Source: Dolomedes plantarius (Eukaryota > Arthropoda > Arachnida > Araneae > Dolomedidae). From it: a stretch of DNA of 64,000 nt. The position numbers and the translations under genes were made by a program. Each line of letters opens with the position of its first letter. Positions within the stretch are counted from its first letter, which is position 1. The notes beneath the pieces are model-generated. The model was not told where the DNA came from. It ran no database searches and was given only the letters and a program-made list of their open reading frames with translations. The stretch covers positions 164,969,941 to 165,033,940 of the forward strand of contig OU015496.1 of the NCBI GenBank assembly GCA_907164885.2, given 5' to 3'. Shown one piece after another: positions 31,872 through 43,974 of the stretch.

Positions 31872-34800
31872 TCAGTTTTTGAATCTCAACGGTGTCTTAA
31901 GAATTCTACCAGTTCGGGATTGTCTTAAAGCTGATTTGATTTTGGGTTGAATCACAGTTGCTCTGGTTTGAATATCAGCTGGCGTAGGAGTATTGTTCAC
32001 ACAATTTGGAGTTGTAGGTTTCTCTTGTTCAGGAATTTGTTGTGGTAGAATGTATGCTGGCTTCAATCTGTCAATCGATACATTTACTTCTTTATTCTTT
32101 ATCCTGAGAGTAAAATATTTTGGTGAACGATTGATAACACAATATGGACCTTCATATGGGGGTTCGAGTTGCTTCCGAACTCTGTCAATACGAATAAAAA
32201 CGTGAGAGGTTGATCCTAAATCTTTATGTACAAATATTTTGGGAATACCTTTCTGTTGAGTTTCTTTTGGCCTGATTAATTCCATATACTTTTGCAATTT
32301 ATTTATAAAAGTTCCAGGTGGTGTATGATTTATTTTTGCTTCAAAGAATTCTCCAGGAAGTTTGATATTTTCTCCGTATACCATTTCTGCTATTGTATAG
32401 TTAGTATCGTCGTGGATTGCCGTTCGTAGGCCTAAAAGGACTGTTGGTAACGTTTCACTCCAACTTATATTATTATGAGCTTTTAAAGCAGCCTTTATTG
32501 ATCTGTGGAGCCTCTCTACCTTGCCATTGCACTGCGGGTGATAGGCTGTAGTATGTGAAAGCTTAATGCCGCAAATTCTTGACAGGGTTTGAAATATTTC
32601 GGATGAAAATTGAGTTCCTCGATCAGTAATTAGATGCAAGGGTATTCCAAATCTAGCTATCCAATTGCTGTAGAAAGCTTTCGCTACAGTTTCTGCCGAG
32701 ATGTTTTCTAACGGAATAGCTTCCATCCAATTTGTGTATCTATCTATACATGTCAGACAATAGGTGTTGCCATTTGATGGTGGTAATGGACCAACAAGAT
32801 CAATATGTACTTCTCGAAATCTTTCTGATGGCTTTTGATATTCTCCTAATATTGATTTCGTATGACGAGATATTTTCGATTTTTGACATGGAATACAAGA
32901 TTTCGCCCAATTCTGGACATCTTTCTTAATATTAGGCCAAATAAATTTTGAAGAAATTAATTTTATTGTTGATCTAATTCCAGGATGGGATAATCCATGA
33001 AACTGATGAAATATTTTCATACGATAACTCTTAGGTATATAAGGTCTAATATGTTGTGTTGAAGTATCACACCATAATTTTTTTCCAGATGGAAGGAAAT
33101 ACTGTTTCAAATTCAAACTTGTAGATTTTTGCAATGTCTCAAATTCAGCATCTCGCTCTTGTTCTTCCGCAATTTGATCATAATTAATTAAGGTGATTTC
33201 TTCAATTCTGGACAATGTATCTGCTACTACATTATTTTTCCCTGTAATATGCTTAATATCCGTTGTAAATTCTGAAATATATTGAAGTTGCCTAATTTGC
33301 CTTGGAGATGCTTTATCGGACTTTTGTAAAAATGCATAGATTAAGGGCTTGTGGTCTGTATACACTGTAAATTTTCTTCCTTCTAACAAATGTTTGAAAT
33401 ATTTAATGGATAAATAAATTCCGAGAAGTTCACGATCATATGTGCTGTAATTTTGCTGTGTGAGATTAAGGTTCTTGGAATAAAATCCGATTGGTTTCCA
33501 ACTACCGTTTTCAAATTGTTGTAAAACTGAGCCTACTGCCCAATCCGAAGCATCTGTACACAACGATAAAGGTAATTCTGGGTCTGGGTGGGACAGAAGA
33601 GCAACATTTGCTAAATCTGTTTTACATTTTTCAAACTGTTCAATGGCCTCATCTGTCCAAGTTATTTTTCGATTATCTCTTTTCTTTGCACCTTTTAAGT
33701 ATTCGTGTAAAATGGCTTGAGTACTAGCGGCGTTTTTCAAAAAACGACGGTAGAAATTAACCATTCCTAGAAAGGTTCGTAATTGATGAACAGTTTCAGG
33801 CAATTTAACATTAAGAATAGCTTTAACCTTTTCAGGAAGAGGTTTTGATCCCTCACTTGTTATTAGAAAACCTAAAAATTCCAATTCATTAACTCCAAAA
33901 ACAGATTTAGAAATATTGAGTCTCAATCCATATTTTTGCAATCTATCAAAAACTAATTTTAAGTGTTTTTCGTGTTCTTCTTCAGTTTTTGACGCAATTA
34001 AAACATCATCCAAATATGGGAAAACAAAATTTAGTTCTCTAAATACCTCATTTATGAATCTTTGAAAAGTAGCAGGAGCGTTACGCAAACCGAAACTCAT
34101 TACGTTAAATTCATATAGGCCGAAAGGGGTTATAATAGCAGTTTTTGGCTTATCATCTTCATTAAGAGGAATCTGGAAATATGCTTTATGCAAATCAATT
34201 TTAGAAAATATTAGAGTATTTTTTAAAATGTGGTTGAAATCTTCTAATCGGGGTATGGGGTAACGATCTGGTATTGTTTGTGCATTCAGACGCCGATAAT
34301 CTCCACAAGGTCGGAAAGAACCATCTTTCTTAGGAACCATGTGAAGAGGACTGGCCCATTGTGATTTAGAGGGACGAATAATATCATTTTCTAACATATA
34401 CTGGAATTCCTGTTTTGCTATTTGCAATCGCTTGGAATCCAATTGTCTTGCTTTGGTATAAAAAGGTTGTCCTCTAGTTGTAATAAAATGCTCAACATTA
34501 TGCTTAAATGCAGATACTGATAAATTAGGTTTAGTTAAATTTGGGTATTGTTGTAACAAATTAGCATATTTAGAATTTTTATCTAGAGTACTAATAGCAT
34601 TATCAAAAAACACAGCCGTTACATTACTTCGAACAGACAGATTAGTTATTCCATCAATTAACTGTTTATTATGAATGTCAACTAAAAGTTTAAATTTATT
34701 TAAAAAATCAGCTCCTATAATCGCTTTATCGACTTTAGCTAATATAAACGGAAATCGAAATTCTCTTCTAAGTCCTAAATTTAAAGTTAAAATCTTAATT

Positions 34801-35051
34801 CCATAAGTAGGAATTTCCGTTCCATTCGCTGCGTATAATTTAAAATCATCTACTGTTGTATTATGATGAGTCGCAGGAATGAGGCTAACGTCAGCACCTG
34901 AATCTACTAAGAACCGCAGTCCTGTGTTTATGTCCTTCACAAATAAACGAAACTTGCGGCTTTCATTAATATCAGCAACAGCGGTAGCCGCTAATCCTGT
35001 TGCGTCATGGAGTTTTCCGACCTCTCTCGCCAAGCACACGGCGAATAACAT
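31872..35051 (-). CDS. Ty3/gypsy pol polyprotein (protease, RT, RNase H, integrase)
   Basis: An uninterrupted 1059-codon frame. Protease FLVDSGADVSLIP at about residues 47-59; reverse transcriptase with FSKIDLHKAYFQIP and the active site FPYLDDVLIAS near residue 345; RNase H with LCTDASDWAVGSVL near 500; integrase zinc finger HPGIRS...CIPCQKSK near 690-725; integrase catalytic Asp in HIDLVGPLPP, Asp in ITDRGTQFSS and Glu in GKVERLHRS. All key catalytic residues are present. It opens just after a stop in its own frame and overlaps gag, so it is probably made by -1 frameshifting, although an ATG at 35051 would also allow reinitiation. Confidence 0.97.
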   Translation of the reverse strand: MLFAVCLAREVGKLHDATGLAATAVADINESRKFRLFVKDINTGLRFLVDSGADVSLIPATHHNTTVDDFKLYAANGTEIPTYGIKILTLNLGLRREFRFPFILAKVDKAIIGADFLNKFKLLVDIHNKQLIDGITNLSVRSNVTAVFFDNAISTLDKNSKYANLLQQYPNLTKPNLSVSAFKHNVEHFITTRGQPFYTKARQLDSKRLQIAKQEFQYMLENDIIRPSKSQWASPLHMVPKKDGSFRPCGDYRRLNAQTIPDRYPIPRLEDFNHILKNTLIFSKIDLHKAYFQIPLNEDDKPKTAIITPFGLYEFNVMSFGLRNAPATFQRFINEVFRELNFVFPYLDDVLIASKTEEEHEKHLKLVFDRLQKYGLRLNISKSVFGVNELEFLGFLITSEGSKPLPEKVKAILNVKLPETVHQLRTFLGMVNFYRRFLKNAASTQAILHEYLKGAKKRDNRKITWTDEAIEQFEKCKTDLANVALLSHPDPELPLSLCTDASDWAVGSVLQQFENGSWKPIGFYSKNLNLTQQNYSTYDRELLGIYLSIKYFKHLLEGRKFTVYTDHKPLIYAFLQKSDKASPRQIRQLQYISEFTTDIKHITGKNNVVADTLSRIEEITLINYDQIAEEQERDAEFETLQKSTSLNLKQYFLPSGKKLWCDTSTQHIRPYIPKSYRMKIFHQFHGLSHPGIRSTIKLISSKFIWPNIKKDVQNWAKSCIPCQKSKISRHTKSILGEYQKPSERFREVHIDLVGPLPPSNGNTYCLTCIDRYTNWMEAIPLENISAETVAKAFYSNWIARFGIPLHLITDRGTQFSSEIFQTLSRICGIKLSHTTAYHPQCNGKVERLHRSIKAALKAHNNISWSETLPTVLLGLRTAIHDDTNYTIAEMVYGENIKLPGEFFEAKINHTPPGTFINKLQKYMELIRPKETQQKGIPKIFVHKDLGSTSHVFIRIDRVRKQLEPPYEGPYCVINRSPKYFTLRIKNKEVNVSIDRLKPAYILPQQIPEQEKPTTPNCVNNTPTPADIQTRATVIQPKIKSALRQSRTGRILKTPLRFKN

Positions 35052-35809
35052 TTCTCAGGTCGACAACGATCGCCAAATTTAAAATGAAAAAAACAATATT
35101 TACCTTTCGGATTAAATCGCTTATTTGAACGGCTACGACTTCGAGATATATTTCGGTGATGATATCTAAATTTTGATCTAGAACGGTCATTTATGTGCAT
35201 TGAATCAATTTTTTGTTCCAAAGCAGCTATTCTTGCAATTAAGGCATCATTAGAGTTAATTTTCGGTGAAACAGCATAAATTTCTTTTTCAGATTGCATC
35301 TCATGAATTTTGTCAGCCATTGTGGCCAATTTATCTAAATTTTCATCACATACGAGAAGAATATTTTTTATACAATCAGACATTTTATCCAGCCATAAAG
35401 ATTTCAGCACTTTTTCCGGAAAATCGTCTGTTGCTAGACTTTTCATTTTCTGCAAAAGTTGACTTGGCTTATAATCTCCGAGTTCTAATCCAGTAACCAA
35501 ACGCTGAATTCGCTTGTTTTCACTTTCTTTGAAGGTATTCAAAAGTCTTTCTTTCGCCATAGAATATTTTTCGGGCTTAGTGTCTTTAATAATGTCCCAT
35601 ATATTTTCAACATACTTCGGATCGAGCTGGGATATCAAATAATTAAATTTAGTTTCTTCCGTGGTGATTTTATTTATTTGAAACTGGGCTTCCACTTGGT
35701 AAAACCAAATGTCCGGTTTTTCTCGCCAAAATGGAGGAATCTTAATGCTTACTTTATTCGCTTCGGCATCCATGAAAGTAGTTATTCCAGTTCCGCTTTG
35801 CGTAGTCAT
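34991..35809 (-). CDS. Ty3/gypsy gag
   Basis: 272 codons from the first ATG (35809); the frame is open upstream only through a GTG. The N-terminal capsid-like region has PPFWREKPDIWFYQVEAQF and FNYLISQLDP, typical of arthropod gypsy gags. The C-terminus is basic (SRSRSRSNKRF) and ends with a cysteine cluster (CFFHFKFGDRCRPEKCYSPC) instead of a canonical CCHC knuckle, a variant common in this gag group. Forms the particle that packages the RNA. Overlaps pol by about 60 nt. Confidence 0.95.
   Translation of the reverse strand: MTTQSGTGITTFMDAEANKVSIKIPPFWREKPDIWFYQVEAQFQINKITTEETKFNYLISQLDPKYVENIWDIIKDTKPEKYSMAKERLLNTFKESENKRIQRLVTGLELGDYKPSQLLQKMKSLATDDFPEKVLKSLWLDKMSDCIKNILLVCDENLDKLATMADKIHEMQSEKEIYAVSPKINSNDALIARIAALEQKIDSMHINDRSRSKFRYHHRNISRSRSRSNKRFNPKGKYCFFHFKFGDRCRPEKCYSPCAWRERSENSMTQQD
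35012..35018 (-). promoter_or_regulatory. Candidate -1 frameshift site in gypsy
   Basis: GGAAAAC in the gag frame (G GAA AAC), inside the gag/pol overlap and downstream of the stop that closes the pol frame. It is close to, but not exactly, the canonical X-XXY-YYZ pattern. Confidence 0.4.
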
Positions 35810-35827
35810 ATTAATAAACAAATTGAA

Positions 35828-35841
35828 CTCTCGGGTCACCA
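35828..35841 (-). promoter_or_regulatory. Gypsy primer binding site
   Basis: TGGTGACCCGAGAG on the minus strand, 2 nt from the 5' LTR. The tRNA is not assigned. Confidence 0.65.
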
Positions 35842-35843
35842 GT

Positions 35844-36103
35844 TGTTGCCTCCTAGTTGAGACAACATAACAAGAACTTACTAATTTAACGGTATTTAAC
35901 TAAGAAAAACTAATAGCACAACTTATCAACACCAACCGTTTTTTTTATTTTTTTTTAACTCAACTACATTCTAAAGAGAAACTATGTATATCACTGTTGC
36001 CACAAAATTATGTTTAACAATAATTACAAAAGTAACGTTTTAAAATTATAAAAATATTTGAGAGTTAAATTTAAATTAATTATTTACATTTTATGCAGTT
36101 ACA
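35844..36103 (-). repeat. Gypsy 5' LTR
   Basis: 260 bp, TG...CA, same sequence as the 3' LTR at 31511-31770. Confidence 0.96.
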
Positions 36104-36223
36104 AGTCTCTCGTTAACAGTAACAACAAGCGTTTACTACGTTGACATTTCAATTTACATATAACACATAATATTTAACCTCTCAGGGTAATGACAATATA
36201 ACAATATTACCAAATACTTAAAA
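36104..36223 (-). repeat. Older LTR, part right of the gypsy insertion (copy B)
   Basis: Counterpart of 719-838. Continues the LTR interrupted at 31510. Confidence 0.5.
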
Positions 36224-36528
36224 CAGGGGTGTCGAATCCGCGGCTCAAAGCAAGTACTATTAGGGCGGTCCAGAGAGAGAGCTCAAAGCGAAAAATTATT
36301 AATAACCTGCCTCGATTTGAAAAGTAAAGCTTGGAAGTTTTAAGCTTTATTCTTTGTTGATGGATGAAAGTACTGACGCTACTGACACGGCTCAATTTAC
36401 CTTTTTATTAGACGTATAAATGACGAGTTTATTGTAACTGAAGAAATGGCTTCTTTAGTACTGTTAAAAGAACGACAACCAAGAGTTTATATGAAGCAAT
36501 GAAGAAAACATTGGAGCGATTCTCATTG
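36224..36528 (+). pseudogene. hAT transposase relic, 5' part (copy B)
   Basis: Same as 839-1143: terminus CAGGGGTGTC, then the DESTDATDTAQFTF segment and stops. No copy-specific repair is seen. Confidence 0.75.
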
Positions 36529-37046
36529 TTGTTATTCCTAATGTCTCCTGGACGGAAGTCCCAGACCAGATCCATATAGGATTCGGGCTGAGTAGTGCGG
36601 CTCCGGTTTATAATAGCACCAGAAGGGTTGATTTGGCTAGGTGCCACCGCAATTTTGACAGAGCACTCCCAGAGGCGACATCTGGGGGATCGTACCTTCT
36701 CCACCCACTGACCTCATAGAAGGACTTTCCAGTCTACAGATTTCTTGCCTCCTAGTTGAGACAACGCAAGCAGAACATACTAATTTAACGGTAATTAACT
36801 AAAGAAAAACTAATAATACAACTTATCAACACCAAACCATTTTATTTTTCAACTCAACTGCATTCTAAAGAGAAACTATGTATATAACTGTTGCCACAAA
36901 ATTATTTTTAACAATAATTACAACAGTAACATTTAAAATTTATAAAAATATTTGAGAGTCAATTTTAAATCAATTATTTACATTTTATGCAGTTACAGAT
37001 TTAACGTGCCCATATTCGGCCTAGACACGAAACGTGATTCTCATTG
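36529..37046. mobile_element. SINE-like insertion with nested solo LTR (copy B)
   Basis: Counterpart of 1144-1661 with the same 11 bp duplication GATTCTCATTG. The solo gypsy LTR is at 36743-36997, flanked by GATT. Confidence 0.6.
36743..36997 (-). repeat. Solo gypsy LTR (copy B)
   Basis: Counterpart of 1358-1612. Confidence 0.85.
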
Positions 37047-37129
37047 ACTCTTGCCAACATATCTGGTATAGTTACAGATGGTGCCACAGCTATGATAGGT
37101 CAAAAAGGGGGACTTGTAAGATTAATACC
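37047..37129 (+). pseudogene. hAT transposase relic, middle part (copy B)
   Basis: Counterpart of 1662-1744, with TDGATAMIGQKGGLV. Confidence 0.75.
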
Positions 37130-37480
37130 ATAGGAACCATAGGAAATGGGTCGCAACTGCAATTCCTGGGCCACGCCCTCAATTGCAGACTTTCAGGTAA
37201 TAAGCAGAGGGGAACCAATGAAACAGAGTATAGGAAAGGAGTGAAATGATTGGGCCGCAGCTAATCCGTGAGTTCATAGTATAAGAAAAGTGAGTAAGCA
37301 TCTTGCAGGGCAGTAGAAAAGAGGGTCTGCATACGATGCAAAGATGAATAAGATTAAAAGAGAAAGTTTAAGGATAGAAATACATTTTTATTTGTTTTTA
37401 TAAAATTTTTTGTTGTTTTTTACCTTGGCAAGCCAAGTATTATTTTTTATTTTTTTATATAAGGACGAAGGACAAAACAT

Positions 37481-39822
37481 TTAAGAAAATGACAGGATGG
37501 CTCTAGGCCGTTTCCTGTTAGAGGAGTCAGCATGATCATAATTTGCTAAATCTTTAAGTAAATCATTATCGATATTGTAGTGAAAGTTAATGGCTAGATT
37601 TTGAAGATGTTTTTTAAGAGTGGGGAGACCGATTTCATTGTAGATGTCAACATTACGGAAGTACCAAGGGGCATTTATTATTTGTCTGATCGTGCTGCTC
37701 TGCTGAGCAGCTAGTTTTTAATATGCATTTCAGCACAGTATGACCATGCTGGCCCACCATAAGTTAGTATAGGACGAAGAAACGATTTATACATGAGCAA
37801 TTTATTTTGTATGCTTAATTTGCTGTTCCGAGCAATTAAGGGATAAATTAGTCTGCGAGCTGCTCGAAACTTGTTCCTAACGTGTGTGATGTGATGTTTA
37901 AAAGTGATATTTTTATCGAGAACAATGCCAAGATATTTTACTGTTTCAGACCAGGGGAGATTAGTGTTTCCGATTTTAATTTGATGATTTAGGAAGGATT
38001 TTTTACGCTTTGAAGTGAACATAACTGCAATACATTTTTCATTGTTAATTTTGATTCTCCATTTGTCGAGCCACTGCTGGATGACAGTCATGTACTTATT
38101 AATGTTTTGATCGCGTATTTAAAATTTCTGCAAGAAGAGTAAACGGCTGTGTCGTCCGCAAAGATTGCTAAGTTAACATTAGTGTAAATTGGAAAATCAT
38201 TAACGAATAAATTAAAAAGAATGGGGGTGAGGACGCTACCTTGTGGCAGGCCGCTATAGATATTAAATTTGCTAGAAAGCTGACCATTAATTTTGACCTG
38301 AAAAGTTCTATTTTTTAGGTAAGAAATGAGGATCCTGATGATTTGGGAAGGGAAAATTATAGTTAATTAGTTTGTGGATGAGTCCATCTATCCAGACTTT
38401 ATCGAAGGCTAAGGAAATGTCTAGGAACAGGGCTGCAGTGGATTGCTTATTTTTCCTAGCATGTGTAAGATGTTCTGTTAGCCGATAAACTTAGTGAGGG
38501 GCAGAGAGGGATTTTCTAAATCCAAATTGATAAGGGATGAGAATGTTATTTTCATGAAGGTGATCATTAATATATTTAACTATGAATTTTTCAGCTAATT
38601 TACTTATTGAATTTAGAAGACTAATGGGCCTGTAGCTGCTAGGGGAATTGCTGGGTTTGTTAAGTTTTTGAATAGGGACAATAATAGAATTTTTCCAGCT
38701 ATGGGGGAAATGCTCAAATTTAATGATGGAAATGATAGCGATAGTAATTTTAAAGATATATTTGTAGGGGAGGTTTTTTAGCATGGTATTATTAATATTA
38801 TCTTCACCTGGGGCTTTTTTATTAGGGAGTTTTTTGATCATATTAATAACGTCAATGGGGACAATGAATGGAGTTGGCTTTCATGTGGGGTGTTGAGAAA
38901 AAGATTTATGTTAGTATTAACAATGTTTTCTGTGCTATTGTTAAGGATGGGATTCAGAGTGAAGTTTTTAGCAAAATTATTACCTATTAGTTCACATTTT
39001 TCCTGATCAGTCTGTGCGTAAGAGTTACTATCAGGGTCTTTTAAGGGGGGGATGGTACGATATTAATTTTTAAATCTTTTAGCGGCTCGCCAAATGGAGT
39101 TTTCAGTGGTATCAAGTGATTCTATGTAATTTTGCCAGTTTTTATTAGAAATGTCATGTAGATAGTATTTAAAGTCTTCCTGAGCTTGATTCATTTTAGT
39201 TTTCTTATCGGGAGTTCTATTACGTTGCCAATTTTTACGGGCTCTATTTTTATTGTTGATTAAAATTTTAAGGTGTTGGTCATGTAAGGTGTTAGTTTTA
39301 GGGGGAATAAGTTTGGTACTATTATTTAGGCTGTTGTTAATGTCTGTGGTTATACTGGTAACTAAGTGTTCCAGATCGTTAATATTATTTACGATGGGGG
39401 GGGGATGTAAGTAGTACTTTCTAGGTTACTTTTAAATAAATTCCAATTAATGTGTTTGGTATAGTTAATAATGAGAGGGTTGTTATCAAGTGGGAGTTTA
39501 ATTTCAACAGGATTATGGTCGGAGGAAAGTGCACAAATAGTGTTAATGGTAAGGTCATGGGGAATACCTTTTACTAGGGCAAAGTCTATAATACTGCTAT
39601 TGTGATTATTAAAGTGAGTAGGGGTAGAGGGGGCTATGATATCAAAATTGGTGTTACTAGTGAAATTATAGATTAAGTTACCGTAGCAATTTTGCGAGGA
39701 ACAGTTCCAAAGTCTATGCTGTGCATTTAAATCTCCAAAAATTAAGGTGTTAGCGTTTATGGTATTTAAAGTGTTTAAATCTGCCTTAACGTTAGTAATT
39801 CTGTGGCCTGGGGGGATATAAG
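37481..39822 (-). pseudogene. Jockey-type LINE relic (copy B)
   Basis: Counterpart of 2096-4440. Three one-base homopolymer losses relative to copy A (near 37716, 38105 and 39397) add frameshifts: the RT C-terminal frame is closed at 37711 instead of running to the end, and the endonuclease frame is closed at 39389. Catalytic motifs are otherwise as in copy A. The homopolymer nature of the changes could also be sequencing error. Confidence 0.88.
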
Positions 39823-39826
39823 AAGA

Positions 39827-40012
39827 GATGACGATGCCATTGCTATTGAAAATTCTCGTTTGATGAAGTACCATTGCATAATATACAAGGAAAATTTATG
39901 TGGAAAAGGCTTTAAAATGGACCATGTCATGCAAATCATCGTCAAAACGGTGAATTTTATGAAGGCTCAGGGATTGAATCATCGCCAGTTTCAGGAATAT
40001 CTTAAAATCTTG
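39827..40012 (+). pseudogene. hAT transposase relic, third part (copy B)
   Basis: Counterpart of 4445-4630, ending at the BEL LTR. Confidence 0.75.
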
Positions 40013-40293
40013 TGTCAGGAACGCTGCTATGATAGAGTCCCCCCGCCTCTCATGCGCATAACCCTTTCGCCATTTATCGGCACAGCGCATCCAGTTGGAA
40101 GGAGAAACTCGATTACCCAGGTCATACCGACAAGCGGTAGCCTGACCCATTACGAACGTATTTTTTTTAATTCCTATCATGTTATTTGTGTGAGTGTTGT
40201 TGTTTGCGTCAATAAACGTAATTTTTGTGTTTACGAATGAAGATTTTATGTGTCCAGTTGTACATGACAAAAGAACCACGCCAGTTCACGACA
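40013..40293 (+). repeat. BEL/Pao 5' LTR (copy B)
   Basis: Counterpart of 4631-4911, TGTCAGG...CACGACA, with one A-to-T change. Confidence 0.65.
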
Positions 40294-40416
40294 GTTTGGT
40301 GTCATGTAGGGGGGTTATGTAAATAAACTGGACGAAGCTTTACGGATAAATTCACTGATAAACACCTTCGTCTGAGAAGCTTTTTCAAGATAAGAGCTTT
40401 AAGTTATCCATATTTA

Positions 40417-41641
40417 ATGCATGCAATGGTGGCGGACGATGATGTAAATAATGCTCAAAACGTAACAAAAACAAATGATGACCTTAAAATAATGCTAACT
40501 AAACTTAAGAAAGAAAGAAAAATCATTCGAACGGCCATCACTAGAATTACATCATTGATTGAAGCTGCTATTTCTGAGAACAATGTTGAAAATATTGAGG
40601 AGCAGCTGGAATTTTTAACATTAAAATCTAAAAATTTGTCTGTTTTAGACAGTAAAATTTGTGAATTCATAGATGAAAATAAAATCGAAACCGAAATCGA
40701 AACAGTTCAAGAATACGAAGATACAATAATAAGATGGAAGTACTGAGGTTCCGAGTTCCGAATTTCTGAGAGAGAAAAATAGTGTTGACAATCCTATAGA
40801 TTCTTCATAGGATTCTATAGCTTCTATAGAATCCTATAGCTTCTATAGCTTTTCTTCATAGAAAGAAGGTGATGAACAAAATGTTCCCCCACAACTAAAT
40901 GTTCGAATACCCAAAATTGTAATGAACAAATGTTTCGGCAACCCATATGAATGGCAAAAATTTTATAATTCATATAACACATCAATAGAACTAAACCAGA
41001 ATTTATCGAAGATTGATAAAATTAACTACTTAATAAGCTTACTCGGAGGTTCAGCTTTAAAAGTCGTTGAGGGATTTCTTTTGACCCCAGAGAATTACGA
41101 TGAAACAATTAAGCCCCTAAAAGCCAAATTTAATCGGAAAGACCTGTTGGTTAGCATGCACATGCAGAAACTCTTAAATTAAAAACCTGTTAAGAATTCG
41201 AGTGACATATATGCATTAAGAAAATCATATGACACAGCTAACATACAAATACGTTCTTTAAACTCTCTGAATGTCAAAACGGAAACATTTGGGAATTTAT
41301 TAGTCTCCTTATTGATGAAATCTATACCAAAAGATATAGCTTTGGAATATTCGCGTAAAAAAGGTTCTGATGATAATTTTGATGCAGATTTACTTGATTT
41401 TTTGAGAATTGTAATTGAAAGCAGGGAACGTACAGAATCTTTAAATTCTGCTTATTCGGATGCAGGAAAAAATATGAGTGGAAATTTTTCCTATTGGAAC
41501 GACAGTAGTTATAGATACAAGACGCCACTCAAGGCCAGACCGCATGTAGAAAATTGTATCGAGGGGGCTCTGCGACGACCGTAGAGAGGGAGAAGTTTTC
41601 GCTTCTCAGTTCGCTCCTCGCCCTCGTAAAAAAGGGTCATG
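40417..41641 (+). pseudogene. BEL/Pao gag, first part (copy B)
   Basis: Counterpart of 5035-6266. In the divergent patch (41221-41492) this copy keeps a longer plausible reading that runs directly on from the DUF1759 segment (IYALRKSYDTANIQIRSL) through MKSIPKDIALEYSRKKG, where copy A has an extra stop and frame change. The sequence outside the patch is the same. Confidence 0.85.
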
Positions 41642-41855
41642 GGTAAATCGGAAGAAGCTGGGGCGGTTGGCTACTTTTTGAAAAGTCGCCAAATTTGCGT
41701 TTCTGAGTCCGCCATTTTTTTCCCCGCTCATATTTTGATGTTTTGCTGTTTTTAAAAGTTTAAAACACCAAAACAACGAAATATGAAGGGGGGAAAAAAA
41801 GATAACTCAGAAATTCTGGTGACCTTTCAAAAAAATCGCAACATGAAAAGTTTAA

Positions 41856-42198
41856 GGTATCCGACTACGTTCGGTGCCATTTTTTACAAAAACTTGTGCT
41901 ATTTTTCGCCGGAATATAGCACCAAAGTAGGAAAATGATGAAAAAAAATAGTCCCCTAACTAGACAATAGCAATTTTAAATGTAAAATACATTTGAATAA
42001 TTACATTTTTAATGAAATAAAGTTCTTCAGAAAACGAAATTAAAATATTTAATTGCACTGAAATCGCTCCGATTTAATTTCTTATCATCGTATGGAAAAA
42101 AATAAAAGATTTAGAAACAGAAATTTACATTTTTTTAAAGAATATAAGAAATTTCGTAATTTTCGTCTAAATCGACGTTTTAAACGTAGTCAGATACC
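41856..42198. mobile_element. piggyBac-type MITE (copy B)
   Basis: Counterpart of 6481-6823, flanked by TTAA. Confidence 0.85.
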
Positions 42199-43974
42199 TT
42201 AAATAACAAACATAAAAATTGACTTACCTTGATCTAGATTCGCACGTCCTAGGATTGTTTTTTGACGATGCCTTCATAATCGCCGTAATTTTAGACGTTG
42301 ACTAAACGTTAAAGAATTAAGTTTTTAAAATTTAAGTATTTTTTAAGTTTTCAGATTCAGTAAATTTGCTTTTTTTATTACTTAGGGGGAAGTGAGATGC
42401 TTTCACAATCGGCGTAGTTTTCGCTAGACGTTCACTAATCGTTTTACATATCTTTTCATCAACCGTAGGGTTGTAATTACTATCAAAGTTCAGTAAATTT
42501 GCCCTTAAATTTATCCAAAATTCTTTGAGTTCTCATTGAAACTCTAAGGGACTTTACTTTGAATTCTTAAATTGATTCTTATTCAGTTTCGAATTCCTCT
42601 TCATCAGTAATATTATCTTAATAATCCTGCTGCACTTTTGCCCCTTTCACTCAAGATCATAAAGGAAAAACAACGAAAATTTACCGGTATTCGTTGGCGA
42701 TTATGAAAGGCGTCGCATGAGCATAAAAGTCAGTGTTAATCCAAGGAAGAGCGGGAACCGAAAGAATAAAATAATTTTAATTGCGCGCGGAAATCAAATT
42801 TAGAGCAACGGCAACCAATCAGGAATCAATCTCAACCCTTTGGAACAGTTTATTGCAAAAAACAGGTGTACTAGGTTTTAAGGTGGCGCCATCTATTCTA
42901 TATTAATAGAGTACATATAATGTGGTACTGTACAATATCCAATTCAACCAGACATTTAGTGTTTAATTTTGCATTTTAACAATAAATGAATCTATTTCAT
43001 TGAATTCAATTGTGTAATATAAAACTCTTCACATTGAAGTGCAACATTATATTAAGTTGATTGTAGCTTTACAGGTTATCATTGCAAAGTGTGATTTACA
43101 TATTCATTATTACCACTTACTCTTATGACCATATATTTTAAGCTGTGAAGATTATAGTTTCAGCTTGATCAGTAAATTTATACATCCAAGATAAACTTGG
43201 CCAAAGTGAGAATATTTTAGATCATCTGTGGATAAGATAACGCACACTCTTGGAACTCGAACAGCCCAAGAAAAACAAAATCTTTGATCACTGAATATGT
43301 AATATATGATTGTGACCTCTTTACCTATCTCCTCATTAAATTTTAAGTTATATAATGATTAGAGTTCTGGCTTAATGTATGAAAAGTGACAGGCTTGAAT
43401 CTTAGGTTGGCACGGATGTTGTAATGGTTCGGAATCCACTTTAAATCATACGGCCCAGTCTAATTAGCTCTTATGAGCATAATTGACCATAAAGTTACAA
43501 ATCAACCAACCGACCCAACAGTTCAAATTTAATATTGTCTTTGTTATTTTTGTCAATTTCTAATAAAACATTCTTCTAAATAAAGGTTAGTAGAATTAGA
43601 GATAAAAAATATCTTGCTCTTTAATATGGCTTTCTGCTTGTTGGGTTATCTAGTATAACCATAAATTTTCTTACAATTAGATCTCATGGAATCCCAAGGA
43701 ACATAAAATTTGTATCTCTATTACCGAAAAGTGTTACAGAATTACAGTATTTCATTTTGCTCCCTTTGGTTATCACAAAAATGGACTTAGCATCCTTCAA
43801 TTTATACCCAAGAAAAATATTTTTATTCTGGCTTCTGGTATTGTTATATATAAAATACAAATGAAAAATGCAATCTTTTCAGGTCTTGATAATAACATTT
43901 CTTCTGTTAATCTTTTTATTATGTAAATACACAAATGTAACCACATTAAAATAATTTTTTTTTAAATCAAATAA

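Larger units (their letters stand above)
31511..36103 (-). mobile_element. Complete Ty3/gypsy retrotransposon
   Basis: 4593 bp with two 260 bp LTRs that I read as identical, a primer site, open gag and pol, a polypurine tract and the 4 bp target duplication AGTC (31507-31510 and 36104-36107). Gag and pol overlap in a -1 relation. No envelope gene is present. Identical LTRs point to a very recent insertion, so this copy may be autonomous and active. Its 5' part (from 35386) is also the left part of duplicated copy B. Confidence 0.96.
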
